Shown here: piece by piece, positions 52,050-62,765 of the stretch
Position numbering within the stretch: position 1 is the first letter of the stretch
Layout: every line of letters starts with the position of its first letter
Origin: an uncultured Algibacter sp.
GTDB taxonomy: Bacteria > Bacteroidota > Bacteroidia > Flavobacteriales > Flavobacteriaceae
Direction: 5' to 3'
NCBI RefSeq assembly: GCF_947495925.1
Contig: NZ_CANMAU010000005.1
Coordinates: 124,001-188,000 of the forward strand
Length of the DNA stretch: 64,000 nucleotides
Position numbers and translations under genes: made by a program
The notes under the pieces: generated by a model
The model's database searches: none
Told to the model about the DNA's origin: nothing
What the model saw: only the letters and a program-made list of their open reading frames with translations

Positions 52050-55000
52050 ATGAAAAAATTATACGCAACTCATTCTATGTTTTTAACAAAAAAGCACACT
52101 TTACCTTTCTTGTTCTTTCTTTTTATTGGAATAATAAGTATACAAGGTCAAGTACGAGAGCCTTTTAGCCCTAGAGTATCGAACCTGCCTCCATCAAGCT
52201 CCATTTACACTGTAAAAGGAGATTTCCAAATGATTGGCAATACAAATCTTACTTTAGTGAATTATAACAATAATAGCACGAATAATAATGATATGCGGTA
52301 TGTTGATATTGATAGCGATACCGATAATGATGGTGTACAAGACAACCCAGGTGTTAATAATACATGGAATTCATCTTCCGCCACATTAAATTTTTCTACA
52401 GAAAATGGTGCCCTTCCAGAATGTTCTAATATTTTATATGCCGGTTTATATTGGTTTGGTAGAGCTAATGTTGGTGCTGATGATAATGCTGATGGTGATA
52501 ATAACCCTAATACATTCAGAATTACTAAAGGTTCTGAAACTAAAGATTTTGATAAAACCAAAGTTTTACTCAACGGACCTGGAGCAAATGGTTACGAAGA
52601 AATTCAAGCTAGCGTCGTTAGTGGTAATGACGAAATATACTTCCCTTCGGATATAGATCAAAATATTTATACTGCATTTGCTGATATCACCGCTTATGTA
52701 AACGATACTGATAGAGGTGGTATTGGAGAATATTTTGTTGCTGATATGGCATTAAGAGAAGGGAGTTCTGATCAAAATGGCCTCACTGGAGGTTGGGGTA
52801 TTGTAGTTGTATACGAGAACTCTAAAATGAACTGGAGGGATATAACTGTTTTTGATGGTCATGCTTTTGTAGGAGGTAATGGTCCAAGTGAAATCTATTC
52901 TTTTGACGTCAATGGTTTTAATGCGGCGTTGGGAGGAGATGTGAATATAAAGCTTGGTGTTATGGCCAGTGAAGGAGAAAGAGGTTTTACTTCTGATTAT
53001 CTTGAGATTGAGGTTCTAAATACAGATACTTATCAAAGATTAACACATCCTGCAACAAATTCTGATAGTAATTTTTTCACATCTTCTATTTTAACTGGAG
53101 GAAATATTAGAAACCCATCCCTGTTTAACAATACAGGAGTAGATATTTTAATGTTTGATATTCCAAATGCAGGAAATAGCGTAATTACTAATGGGCAAAG
53201 CTCTACATCCTTTAGATATGGGTCAAGTTCAGATGGTTATGCTATTTTTAATGTAACGTTTTCTGTAGATGCTTATGTGCCTGAACCAGTAGGCGTATTA
53301 ACAAACACAACTATTAATGGGAATGCAAACCCTCCAAATTTGACTTTAGAGCCAGGTGGTAATGCAGACTTTGATATTCAACTAACAAATAGAGGTACTG
53401 AAGCAATTATCGGTAATGTTCTTACTATTCCTATACCTGCCAATGTTGATGTTAGTAATTTATCATTTAATGAAAATACATTTTACACACCTCTTGTGAA
53501 TTACTCGGCACCTATTTATGATCCAGATACAAATTTAGGCCCTAATGGAGCTATAGTATGGAACTTAGGTAGATTGCCATTACCGACTAATCCAGACACT
53601 GTGTTGGCTGACATAAGTTTTAGATTAACGGCCACACTAGATTGTTCAATTTTAAATGATCCTGATTTTGTCCCTACCATAAGTACAAATGGCTTTATTA
53701 GTGGAACTGGTGAAATTTCGGGTATTTCTTTCAATACGCCTTTAATTAAAGGATTTGAGCAAAATGGATTATGTATAGGAGAACCGATACCAACTCCAAT
53801 TATTATTGATATAGACTATGTTTCTTTTGTTAGCGAGCCGCCAACTGCAGATACTCCAGATCCAATAAATGTAGAATGTCCAACTGATATTTCTGCTCCA
53901 GACACATCTGTTGTAACCAACGTTTTGACAAATTCTGGTAACCCAGCGATTATAGAGTTTGTTTCAGATACTTCAGATAATAATACTTGTCCTGAAGTCA
54001 TTACTAGACGATATAGTGTAACAGATGACTGTGGTAATACCATTTTTGTGGATCAAATCATAACTATTAATATAACTTCACCGCTCAGTATTACTGAGGC
54101 TGATGGTTCAATTACGGTAGAATGTATAGCAGATGCTACAGAAACCTTTACCTTACCTACAGTAATTGATGCTTGTGGTAACACACTTACACCAAGTTCT
54201 GCAGTAATTACAGAAAATCCAGATCCATTAACATGTGAAGGAACAAGGACATATACGTACACATATACTGATTGTGCTGGTAACTCTGATGATTGGGTTT
54301 ATATATATACTATTGATTTATTAGAGTTTACATTACCAGCTAATGATGTTGAAATTGTTGATAATTTAAACGATGTAGTTGTACCAACGCCACCTATTGT
54401 GAATGATAATTGTGGTAATACTATAGTTCCTACTGGACCTATAGCATCAACTATACCTGCTTGTCAGGGCGTTATAGTTTACACGTTCACATATACTGAT
54501 TGCTCGGGTTATACAGCAGATTGGACATATACTTATACTTTAGAATTAACACCCTTTACTGCACCTGATGATGAAGCTGGTACCGTTAGTTGTATAGCAG
54601 ATGCTATTTCTCCAACTCCTCCAGTTGTAACGGACTCAAATGGTAGTAATTTGCTGCCATCTGCTCCTACGATTACAGAAAGTCCTAACCCATTAACATG
54701 TGAAGGAACAAGAACATATACTTTTACGTATACAGATTGTGCTGGTAACTCTGATGATTGGGCTTATGTCTATACAATTGACACACCTGCTTTTACAATA
54801 ACCGATGTTGATGGCTCAAGTACGGTCGAATGTATAGCAGATGCCACAGAAACCTTTACCTTACCTACAGTAACTGATAGCTGCAGTAATACGATTACCC
54901 CGAGCACTGCGGTAATTACAGAAAGCCCTACCCCATTAACATGTGAAGGAATAAGAACATATACTTATACGTATACAGATTGTGCCGGTAACTCTGATGA

Positions 55001-57818
55001 TTGGGCTTATACATATACTATTGAAACACCTACTTTTACCATCGCAGATGTTGATGGTTCAAGTACGGTAGAATGTATAGCAGATGCTACAGAAACCTTT
55101 ACCTTACCTACAGTAACTGATGCTTGTGGTAACACACTTACACCAAGTTCTGCAGTAATTACAGAAAACCCAGATCCGTTAACATGTGAAGGAACCAGAA
55201 CATATACGTACACGTATACAGATTGTAATGGTAACTCTGATGATTGGGTTTATATATATACTATTGATTTATTAGAGTTTACATTACCAGCTAATGATGT
55301 TGAAATTGTTGATAATTTAAACGATGTAGTTGTACCAACGCCACCTATTGTGAATGATAATTGTGGTAATACTATAGTTCCTACAGGACCTATAACATCA
55401 ACTATACCTGCTTGTCAGGGTGCTATAGTTTACACGTTCACTTATACTGATTGCTCGGGTTATACAGCAGATTGGACATATACTTATACTTTAGAATTAA
55501 CACCCTTTACTGCACCTGATGATGAAGCTGGTACCGTTAGTTGTATAGCAGATGCTATTTCTCCAACTCCTCCAGTTGTAACGGACTCAAATGGTAGTAA
55601 TTTGCTGCCATCTGCTCCTACGATTACAGAAAGTCCTAACCCATTAACTTGCGAAGGAACAAGAACATATACTTTTACGTATACAGATTGTGCTGGTAAC
55701 TCTGATGATTGGGCTTATGTCTATACAATTGACACACCTGCTTTTACAATAACCGATGTTGATGGTTCAAGTACGGTCGAATGTATAGCAGATGCCACAG
55801 AAACCTTTACCTTACCTACAGTAACTGATAGTTGCGGTAATACATTAGTACCGTCAGAAGCAGTGATTACTCAAAGTCCTGACCCTATGGTTTGCGAAGG
55901 AACAAGAACATATACTTACACATATACAGATTGTGTCGGTAATTCCGATGATTGGACATACACTTATTCAATAAAAGATAATACTGCACCTGTTCTTACA
56001 TTACCGGCAAATGCCACAGCTGAATGTAGTGATGATTTATCGCCAATTGATTTTGGTACAGCTACGGCTAGTGACAATTGTGATGATGCTCCTACTATTA
56101 CCTTTGAAGATGTGAGGACAGACGGTGCATGTTCAGGAACGTTTACTATTGAACGTACATGGACAGCAACAGATGTTTGTGGTAATACTGCAAGTGCAAT
56201 CCAAATGATTTCAACATCTGACACCACTGCCCCTATATTTGGTCAAACTGATTTACCAGTTAGCCTCATTGTAGAATGTGGGCAAGTTCCTGATGCTGAA
56301 ACATTAACAGCCTCCGACAATTGTGGTGATGCCATTGTAACTGTCGAGGATTTAAGAATTGATGGGGATTGTGATAATAATTATGTTATTGAAAGAACAT
56401 ATACTGCTACAGATGATTGTGGTTTAACAAATACACATATTCAAACCATAACAGTTCAAGATACAACCCCACCAACTTTTGATCAACCTCTACCAGAAGC
56501 AAATATAACTGTTGAATGTGATGCAGTTCCAGAGCCTGAGGATTTAACAGCAACAGATAGTTGTAGTTTAGCTTTTGTAACAGTTAGCGATATTCGAACT
56601 GATGGGGATTGTAAGAATAATTACATTATATCTCGTACTTGGGTAGCTATTGACGACTGTGATAATACTACCTCTTACACACAAATTATAACTATACAAG
56701 ACACTAAAGCTCCTGAGTTTATAGAGGAGACATTACCCGGAGATATTATAGTTGAATGTGATGCTATTCCAAATCCTGAAGATATTTCGGCTATCGATAA
56801 TTGCGGAGAGACAATTGTTTCAGTTATTGATTTAAGAACAGACGGAAATTGTCCTTCAAATTATGTTATTGCAAGAACATGGATAGCAACTGATGAATGT
56901 GGATTAACCACATCGCATACTCAAAACATTATCGTTCAAGATACAAAGGCACCTATACCTACAACTACATATGAGCCAACCTTGGATGTTAGTTGTACTG
57001 ATGTTCCAGATGCTCCATTGTTAGATTTTACAGATAATTGTTCTGCAAATGTTATTGTTGAATTTAATGAAGTTAATACGTTTGATGATGTTGCTTTACA
57101 AGATTATCAAATTATTAGAACATGGACAGTAAATGATGCCTGTAACAATAAGGAAGTGTACACACAAACTTTAAATGTTACTCTTGACGAAATATTCTCG
57201 GAGGTTGATACAGAAGATAGATGTTTTGAAGAGGGTGTTGTCGATTTAAATAATTATTTACCAAGCACTCTAAATACAGATGGGCAATGGGAAATGATTG
57301 AAGGAAATCCAGATGCGACCTTGAATGGAAGTATTTTTGATCCAACTGTACTTAAACTAAGTGAAGACTTTTTACCTGGAACAGGAGGAATTGACTATAA
57401 ATTTAGATATAGCACAACAGATATGGGTTGTATAAGCATAACTGAAGTAGTAATGAATATTCATGCTGATTGTGTTGTACTACCTTGTGGTGAAAATGAC
57501 ATTGTTATTTCAAAAGCAATTACGCCTAATGGAGATGGATACAACGATACTTTCGATATTACTGGAATTGATTTATGTGGTTTTGTGGCGGAAGTTAAAG
57601 TCTTTAATCGCTGGGGGGCACTAGTATATGAATCCAGTAATTATACTCTTGGTAGCGTAGAAACCTCTGGTGCTAAAGGAGATTGGGATGGTTCTTCTCC
57701 AAGTTCATCTATAGGAGGTGCAGGGAAATTACCTAACGGGACATATTATTTCATAATCAGTTTAAAAAATAGTGGATTGAGTCCTTTGACTGGCCCAGTA
57801 TACTTAGGAACCAAATAA
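52050..57818 (+). CDS. Giant secreted repeat protein with gliding-motility type B C-terminal domain
   Basis: 1922 residues with an N-terminal signal segment (HTLPFLFFLFIGIISIQGQ). Residues 40-410: secreted beta-rich region. Residues about 413-560: a DUF11-like stretch (LTLEPGGNADFDIQLTNRG). Residues about 690-1306: eight units of about 79 residues with LTCEGTRTYTYTYTDC and GNSDDW motifs, each Cys-rich. Residues about 1310-1710: five HYR-like units (ATDECG/RTDG patterns). The end from about residue 1823 (AITPNGDGYNDTFDITGI, VFNRWGALVYES, PNGTYYFIISL) is the CHU_C/type B T9SS sorting domain. Probably a cell-surface adhesin delivered by T9SS, with PorP/SprF encoded directly after it. Confidence 0.9.
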   Translation: MKKLYATHSMFLTKKHTLPFLFFLFIGIISIQGQVREPFSPRVSNLPPSSSIYTVKGDFQMIGNTNLTLVNYNNNSTNNNDMRYVDIDSDTDNDGVQDNPGVNNTWNSSSATLNFSTENGALPECSNILYAGLYWFGRANVGADDNADGDNNPNTFRITKGSETKDFDKTKVLLNGPGANGYEEIQASVVSGNDEIYFPSDIDQNIYTAFADITAYVNDTDRGGIGEYFVADMALREGSSDQNGLTGGWGIVVVYENSKMNWRDITVFDGHAFVGGNGPSEIYSFDVNGFNAALGGDVNIKLGVMASEGERGFTSDYLEIEVLNTDTYQRLTHPATNSDSNFFTSSILTGGNIRNPSLFNNTGVDILMFDIPNAGNSVITNGQSSTSFRYGSSSDGYAIFNVTFSVDAYVPEPVGVLTNTTINGNANPPNLTLEPGGNADFDIQLTNRGTEAIIGNVLTIPIPANVDVSNLSFNENTFYTPLVNYSAPIYDPDTNLGPNGAIVWNLGRLPLPTNPDTVLADISFRLTATLDCSILNDPDFVPTISTNGFISGTGEISGISFNTPLIKGFEQNGLCIGEPIPTPIIIDIDYVSFVSEPPTADTPDPINVECPTDISAPDTSVVTNVLTNSGNPAIIEFVSDTSDNNTCPEVITRRYSVTDDCGNTIFVDQIITINITSPLSITEADGSITVECIADATETFTLPTVIDACGNTLTPSSAVITENPDPLTCEGTRTYTYTYTDCAGNSDDWVYIYTIDLLEFTLPANDVEIVDNLNDVVVPTPPIVNDNCGNTIVPTGPIASTIPACQGVIVYTFTYTDCSGYTADWTYTYTLELTPFTAPDDEAGTVSCIADAISPTPPVVTDSNGSNLLPSAPTITESPNPLTCEGTRTYTFTYTDCAGNSDDWAYVYTIDTPAFTITDVDGSSTVECIADATETFTLPTVTDSCSNTITPSTAVITESPTPLTCEGIRTYTYTYTDCAGNSDDWAYTYTIETPTFTIADVDGSSTVECIADATETFTLPTVTDACGNTLTPSSAVITENPDPLTCEGTRTYTYTYTDCNGNSDDWVYIYTIDLLEFTLPANDVEIVDNLNDVVVPTPPIVNDNCGNTIVPTGPITSTIPACQGAIVYTFTYTDCSGYTADWTYTYTLELTPFTAPDDEAGTVSCIADAISPTPPVVTDSNGSNLLPSAPTITESPNPLTCEGTRTYTFTYTDCAGNSDDWAYVYTIDTPAFTITDVDGSSTVECIADATETFTLPTVTDSCGNTLVPSEAVITQSPDPMVCEGTRTYTYTYTDCVGNSDDWTYTYSIKDNTAPVLTLPANATAECSDDLSPIDFGTATASDNCDDAPTITFEDVRTDGACSGTFTIERTWTATDVCGNTASAIQMISTSDTTAPIFGQTDLPVSLIVECGQVPDAETLTASDNCGDAIVTVEDLRIDGDCDNNYVIERTYTATDDCGLTNTHIQTITVQDTTPPTFDQPLPEANITVECDAVPEPEDLTATDSCSLAFVTVSDIRTDGDCKNNYIISRTWVAIDDCDNTTSYTQIITIQDTKAPEFIEETLPGDIIVECDAIPNPEDISAIDNCGETIVSVIDLRTDGNCPSNYVIARTWIATDECGLTTSHTQNIIVQDTKAPIPTTTYEPTLDVSCTDVPDAPLLDFTDNCSANVIVEFNEVNTFDDVALQDYQIIRTWTVNDACNNKEVYTQTLNVTLDEIFSEVDTEDRCFEEGVVDLNNYLPSTLNTDGQWEMIEGNPDATLNGSIFDPTVLKLSEDFLPGTGGIDYKFRYSTTDMGCISITEVVMNIHADCVVLPCGENDIVISKAITPNGDGYNDTFDITGIDLCGFVAEVKVFNRWGALVYESSNYTLGSVETSGAKGDWDGSSPSSSIGGAGKLPNGTYYFIISLKNSGLSPLTGPVYLGTK
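54117..55846 (+). repeat. Higher-order 951-bp tandem duplication inside the giant adhesin gene
   Basis: The block a-b-c-d (54117-55067, four about-79-residue units) is repeated from 55068 to about 55846 with near identity, offset exactly 951 bp (317 codons). The last unit of the second block diverges after TDSC(S/G)NT. Silent differences are sparse, which suggests recent duplication or gene conversion. Such loci vary in repeat number between strains. Confidence 0.92.
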
Positions 57819-57829
57819 AAAGTTAACCT

Positions 57830-58756
57830 ATGAAACTTATAAAACATCATATAATCGCTATTGCGTTGTTTAGTAGTACGATAGGAATTGCACAGCAATT
57901 GCCCCAATTTACTCAGTACATGTACAACACAATCTCAATAAACCCTGCATATGCGGGAAGTAGAGAAGCTTTAAGCGTTGTTGGATTGCACAGAAGCCAA
58001 TGGGTTGGTTTCAAAGGAGGACCAATTACGCAAACATTGTCTGTACATTCGCCATTAAGAAATGACAGAATAGGATTAGGATTGTCTTTTATAGAAGACG
58101 ACCTAGGACCACAGAATTTTTCATACCTCTACGCAGATTTTTCATATTCAATTCCTACTGGAGACGATGGAAAACTTGCTTTTGGAGTAAAAGGTGGATT
58201 TACTCAGTTTAGTTTTGATACTGATTTCAGACTAGACAATTCAAATATTAATGACCCGTTAATCTACGGTACTCAGGATAGGTGGTCTCCAAATATTGGT
58301 GCAGGTGTTTATTGGAGTACGAATAGAATGTATCTAGGTCTATCGGCTCCTAGAATTTTGAATACTAACATGAATCAAGAAGAAGGTTTTGAAGCTCTGG
58401 AACGCATTAGCTATTATTTTACTGGTGGTGTAGTTGTTGACTTGAGCAAAAGTTTTAAATTTAAACCTGCCTTTTTAATTAAAGCCACTAACGGAGCGCC
58501 TTTATCTTATGATTTAACTGCAAATTTCTTATATAATGAAAAATTTTGGCTTGGTGCTTCATATAGAATAAACGAGCAGACTGCCGCTATAGGTGGTATT
58601 GCAGATTTTCAAGTATCAAAGCAATTACGCATAGGTTATGCTTATGAAAAGCCAATTTCAGATATTGCGAGTTATACTACTGGTACTCACGAAATTTTAT
58701 TAATGTACGAGTTTAAATTCATTAGTTCTAAACTTAAATCACCTAGATATTTCTAA
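57830..58756 (+). CDS. PorP/SprF-family type IX secretion outer-membrane protein
   Basis: 308 residues. Signal peptide ending GIAQ, then QLPQFTQYMYNTISINPAYAGSREALSVVGLHRSQWVGFKG, the PorP/SprF hallmark. Barrel strands continue to MLMYEFKF near the end. It helps type B CTD proteins pass the outer membrane. It follows the giant type B-CTD adhesin by 11 bp; the usual pairing is one SprF-like with one cargo. Confidence 0.93.
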   Translation: MKLIKHHIIAIALFSSTIGIAQQLPQFTQYMYNTISINPAYAGSREALSVVGLHRSQWVGFKGGPITQTLSVHSPLRNDRIGLGLSFIEDDLGPQNFSYLYADFSYSIPTGDDGKLAFGVKGGFTQFSFDTDFRLDNSNINDPLIYGTQDRWSPNIGAGVYWSTNRMYLGLSAPRILNTNMNQEEGFEALERISYYFTGGVVVDLSKSFKFKPAFLIKATNGAPLSYDLTANFLYNEKFWLGASYRINEQTAAIGGIADFQVSKQLRIGYAYEKPISDIASYTTGTHEILLMYEFKFISSKLKSPRYF

Positions 58757-58769
58757 ATACTTGTTTTCT

Positions 58770-60689
58770 ATGAAATATAAAAGTCACATATTACTTTGTA
58801 TCACGTTAATGTTAAGTGTTTTAACATACGCTCAACAAGGAAGACAAAAACGAGCCGATACGCTATTTAATAAATTCTCATTTGTTAAAGCTGCAGATGT
58901 CTATAAAGATTTAATTCAAAAAAATTACAATAGAGATTATGCTACAAGAAAATTAGCAGATTGTTATGCCTTTTTAAGAGACCCTAAAAATGCATCTAGA
59001 TATTATAAAAGTGTAGTTAAGCAGGAAAATGTACCTGTTGAATATTACTATAAATACGCACAGTCTCTAAGAGGTATAAAAGAATACGATGAATCTCAGA
59101 TATGGCTGCAACGCTATAAAGATTCAGGTGGTGTAGTAAACGCTAATGACTTTTCCAAGGATGTTAATTTTATTAGCAGTGTTTTTGGGGCTAAACAACA
59201 GTATTTTTTAGATAAAATTCGATTTAACTCGAAGTTTAGTGATTTTGGAGCTTTTGAACATGATGGCAATGTTTACTTTGCTTCAGCTAGAGACGAAGGT
59301 GTTGGAATTAAGCGTGTATATGGATGGAATGAACAACCTTTTTTAGACATTTATATGGCGGAAGCAGGGACTAAAAAAAATGTTGACCATACAGCAAAAG
59401 TACCTGGCGATGTAAATTCTATTTACCACGATGGGCCAGCTACAATAACAAAAAATGGACAAACTATGTATTTTTCTAGAAACAACTTTACGGAAGGTTT
59501 CGAAGCAAAAGACAATAAAGGTTTAACCAATATGAAAATTTATAGAGCGACGTTAATTGAAGGAGAATGGACAAATATTGAAGATTTACCTATAAATAGT
59601 GATGACTTTTCAACCCAACATGCAGCTTTAAATATTGACGATACTAAATTATACTTCACTTCTGACAGACCAGGAGGATATGGAGGTTCCGATATTTGGG
59701 TAGTAAACATTGAGGCTGATGGATCTCTTACCGATATGAAAAATATTGGAGATGTTGTAAATACTGAGAGTGCTGAAGGATTCCCTTTTATAAACAATGA
59801 AGGTGTTCTTTTCTTCTCTTCAGATGGTCATACTGGACTAGGTCTTTTAGACATTTTTGCCACTATTAAAGGGGAAGATGAAAACACTATTGCTGATGTT
59901 ATAAATCTTGGTGTACCAGTTAATTCAAATAGCGATGATTTTGCATTTACTATGAATACAAATGGTATAACTGGTTATTTTGCTTCAAATAGAAAAGGTG
60001 GTCGCGGTAGTGATGATATTTATGCATTTCATAGAGAACCTGTACTTCATGTTGAGGGCGTTGTAACAGATGCTATTAACACACAACCTATTGTAGGGGC
60101 TAAAATTACCTTGTTCGATGATGAAGGTAATCAAATAGCTTATATGGAGACCGATGAAAATGGTTATTATCAAATAAATATTGACAGAAATAAAGATTAT
60201 AAAATTGTTGCAGGCCAAGATAAGTATATTGATGATTATAGAAAATTTACTTCTAAAAACATTCAAACAGAGTTGATTACCATTAATGCAAATTTACTAC
60301 TGAATCCAGTACCTAATGTTGTCAAATTAGCAGAATTAAACACTATTTATTTTGACTTCAACAAGTATAATATTAGAGAAGATGCAGCTATAGAATTAGA
60401 TAAGATTGTAAGGTTGATGCAAAATGATTATCCAGAAATGGTTATTCGAATTGAGTCACATACAGATTCGAGAGGTAAGCTATCATACAACGATAAACTT
60501 TCAATTGATAGAGCTAATGCAACTTACGATTATTTAATAACTAAAGGTATTGACCCAGCTAGAATAACAGAGCATCAAGGTTTTGGTGAGCGTAGATTAA
60601 CCAATGGATGTGAAGATGGCGCTAATTGTGAAGAAGAAGCCCATCAATTAAACAGACGTACACAATTTATAGTCGTGAAAATGGAATGA
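58770..60689 (+). CDS. OmpA-family protein with TPR, PD40 and carboxypeptidase-regulatory-like domains (first paralog)
   Basis: 639 residues from the ATG at 58770; a TTG at 58761 lies just before. Signal peptide LLCITLMLSVLTYAQ, then TPR-like helices (about 25-130), PD40/WD40-like beta-propeller segments (TDMKNIGDVVNTESAEGFPF), a CarboxypepD_reg-like unit (VEGVVTDAINTQPIVGAKI) and an OmpA peptidoglycan-binding domain (NTIYFDFNKYNIREDAAIEL, ESHTDSRGKLSYNDKLSIDRA). It likely ties a surface system to peptidoglycan. It is frequent downstream of PorP/SprF in Bacteroidota (PorE-like). Confidence 0.9.
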   Translation: MKYKSHILLCITLMLSVLTYAQQGRQKRADTLFNKFSFVKAADVYKDLIQKNYNRDYATRKLADCYAFLRDPKNASRYYKSVVKQENVPVEYYYKYAQSLRGIKEYDESQIWLQRYKDSGGVVNANDFSKDVNFISSVFGAKQQYFLDKIRFNSKFSDFGAFEHDGNVYFASARDEGVGIKRVYGWNEQPFLDIYMAEAGTKKNVDHTAKVPGDVNSIYHDGPATITKNGQTMYFSRNNFTEGFEAKDNKGLTNMKIYRATLIEGEWTNIEDLPINSDDFSTQHAALNIDDTKLYFTSDRPGGYGGSDIWVVNIEADGSLTDMKNIGDVVNTESAEGFPFINNEGVLFFSSDGHTGLGLLDIFATIKGEDENTIADVINLGVPVNSNSDDFAFTMNTNGITGYFASNRKGGRGSDDIYAFHREPVLHVEGVVTDAINTQPIVGAKITLFDDEGNQIAYMETDENGYYQINIDRNKDYKIVAGQDKYIDDYRKFTSKNIQTELITINANLLLNPVPNVVKLAELNTIYFDFNKYNIREDAAIELDKIVRLMQNDYPEMVIRIESHTDSRGKLSYNDKLSIDRANATYDYLITKGIDPARITEHQGFGERRLTNGCEDGANCEEEAHQLNRRTQFIVVKME

Positions 60690-60775
60690 TGCCCTTCTAT
60701 TTTTAATTAAATACTGAGCATTATTATATATTCTTAAAAGGAATAGAAAAGATTTTTTAATTAACTCAAGACCCC

Positions 60776-62707
60776 ATGAAATTAAAAAACTATATAATAG
60801 CGAGCTTCACTTTAATTCTAGGATTTTTGTCCTATGCCCAAAGTGGTAGACAAAAAAAAGCAGATAACCTATTCAACAAATTCGCGTTTGTTGATGCCAC
60901 AAATGTTTATCATGAGCTCATAGACAAAAATTATAATGCAGATTTTGCAGTGAGGCAACTTGCAGACAGTTATGCCTATATGAGGAACCCTGACAGCGCA
61001 GTAGTTTACTATAAAAAAGCTATTGAACAAAATAATGTTCCTATCCAATACTATTACAATTATGCTCAGGCACTAAGAGGTGTAAAAGATTATGAGGAAT
61101 CCCGAATTTGGATGAAACGCTATGAAGAAGCTGGAGGAAAACTTAATACATCAACTTATCAAAAAGATTCTGACTTTATAAACTCCATTTTTAACAGCGA
61201 GCCGCAATATTTTTTGACCGAAGTAAAATTCAATTCAAAATATAGTGATTTTGGTGCTTATGAACACAATGGCAACGTTTATTTTGCTTCTTCTAGAGAT
61301 GAAGGAGTTTTATCCAAACACAAATATGGATGGAATGAAGAACCTTTTCTAGATGTATATGTCACAGATAAAAGTACTAATGATAGCATTGTAAATAATG
61401 GCTCAAAACTTAATGGCGATATAAATTCTATATTCCACGAAGGTCCTATAACCATTTCGAAAGATGGTAATACCATGTACTTTTCTAGAACGTCTTTTAT
61501 TAAAAATAGTTTAGGTAGAAACAATGAAGGTATTTCAACGATAAAAATTTATAAAGCATCATTAGTTGATAATAAATGGACCGACATTAAAGAATTACCA
61601 TTTAATAGTGATGATTTTTCTACAGGCCATCCCGCTTTAAATGAAGACGAAACAAAGCTTTATTTTGCTTCTGATATGCCCGGTAGCATAGGTGGTTCTG
61701 ATATTTTCTATGTTGATATTAACGCAAATGGTTCTTACGGAAAGCCAAAAAATGCGGGGAGTGTTGTTAATACAGATAAAAATGAAAGATTTCCTTTTAT
61801 AAATAGCGAAGGAATTCTTTTCTTTTCTTCAGACGGTCACCAAGGATTGGGATTATTAGACGTATTTGTAACCGTAGCAGATAAGGATAAAAATATAATT
61901 AATGTTTTAAATTTAGGAGTTCCGGTAAATTCAAATAAAGATGACTTTTCGTTTTTTATGAATGATGACGGTCTATCTGGTTATTTTGCGTCAAATAGAG
62001 AAGGCGGGATTGGTAGTGATGATATTTATGCATTTGATAGAATTCCTCAGTTAAAAATTGAAGGTACAGTTTACGATAACGCTACAAGTACAGCAATACC
62101 AGATGCAACAGTAGCTATTTTAGACGATAGTGGTCAAGAAATTGCCTTTGTTAAAACTGATGAAAATGGATATTACCAATTAAATATCGACAGAAATACG
62201 GATTATAACATTATTGTTAAAAAAGACAACTTTGTTGATGATACCAAAACGATCAGTTCAAAAGGTATTGACAGACATGTTTCTAGCATTACCTCTGACT
62301 TTTCAATGAATGTAATACCTCCAACAATAGTGCAACCAGTTACTAATTTAGGCACTATTTATTTTAATTTTGATAGTGCAACTATACGTTCTGAAGACAC
62401 AACTAATCTGGATGAAATTATCGATTTAATGCTGAACACTTATCCGGGCTTGACGATTAAAATTGAAGCGTATTCAGATTCTAGGGGGGCTGCCAAATAC
62501 AATGAACTCTTATCTCAAAAAAGAGCTAATTCATCATACAATTATTTAACATCAAAAGGAATTAGTGCTTCAAGAATTATTGAATATATGGGTTATGGAG
62601 AACAGAATCTAGTTAATGATTGTAGTGAAGCTATTAAGTGTACTGAAGAAGAACATCAATTAAATAGACGTACTAACTTTATTCCTGTACCTACCAATTA
62701 TAAATAA
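60776..62707 (+). CDS. OmpA-family protein with TPR, PD40 and carboxypeptidase-regulatory-like domains (second paralog)
   Basis: 643 residues with the same domain order as the preceding gene and about the same length. Shared blocks include YNADFAVRQLADSYAYMRNP, FPFINSEGILFFSSDGHQGLG, FASNREGGIGSDDIYAF and LGTIYFNFDSATIRSED, then KIEAYSDSRGAAKYNELLSQKRA. Signal peptide FTLILGFLSYAQ. The two are tandem duplicates that have diverged. A terminator follows at 62734. Confidence 0.9.
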   Translation: MKLKNYIIASFTLILGFLSYAQSGRQKKADNLFNKFAFVDATNVYHELIDKNYNADFAVRQLADSYAYMRNPDSAVVYYKKAIEQNNVPIQYYYNYAQALRGVKDYEESRIWMKRYEEAGGKLNTSTYQKDSDFINSIFNSEPQYFLTEVKFNSKYSDFGAYEHNGNVYFASSRDEGVLSKHKYGWNEEPFLDVYVTDKSTNDSIVNNGSKLNGDINSIFHEGPITISKDGNTMYFSRTSFIKNSLGRNNEGISTIKIYKASLVDNKWTDIKELPFNSDDFSTGHPALNEDETKLYFASDMPGSIGGSDIFYVDINANGSYGKPKNAGSVVNTDKNERFPFINSEGILFFSSDGHQGLGLLDVFVTVADKDKNIINVLNLGVPVNSNKDDFSFFMNDDGLSGYFASNREGGIGSDDIYAFDRIPQLKIEGTVYDNATSTAIPDATVAILDDSGQEIAFVKTDENGYYQLNIDRNTDYNIIVKKDNFVDDTKTISSKGIDRHVSSITSDFSMNVIPPTIVQPVTNLGTIYFNFDSATIRSEDTTNLDEIIDLMLNTYPGLTIKIEAYSDSRGAAKYNELLSQKRANSSYNYLTSKGISASRIIEYMGYGEQNLVNDCSEAIKCTEEEHQLNRRTNFIPVPTNYK

Positions 62708-62733
62708 CCTAATTATAATTAACCAACCTTAAG

Positions 62734-62765
62734 AACCACTAGAAACTTAGTTTTTAGTGGTTTTT
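62734..62765 (+). terminator. Terminator at the end of the T9SS cluster
   Basis: AACCACTAGAAAC (62734-62746) and GTTTTTAGTGGTT (62750-62762) pair with one mismatch around TTA, and a T-run follows. 27 bp after the second OmpA-like stop. Confidence 0.85.

Noticed and set aside
54117-55846. Reading the repeats as a CRISPR or mobile element
   Set aside because: They are in-frame protein repeats of a large secreted protein.
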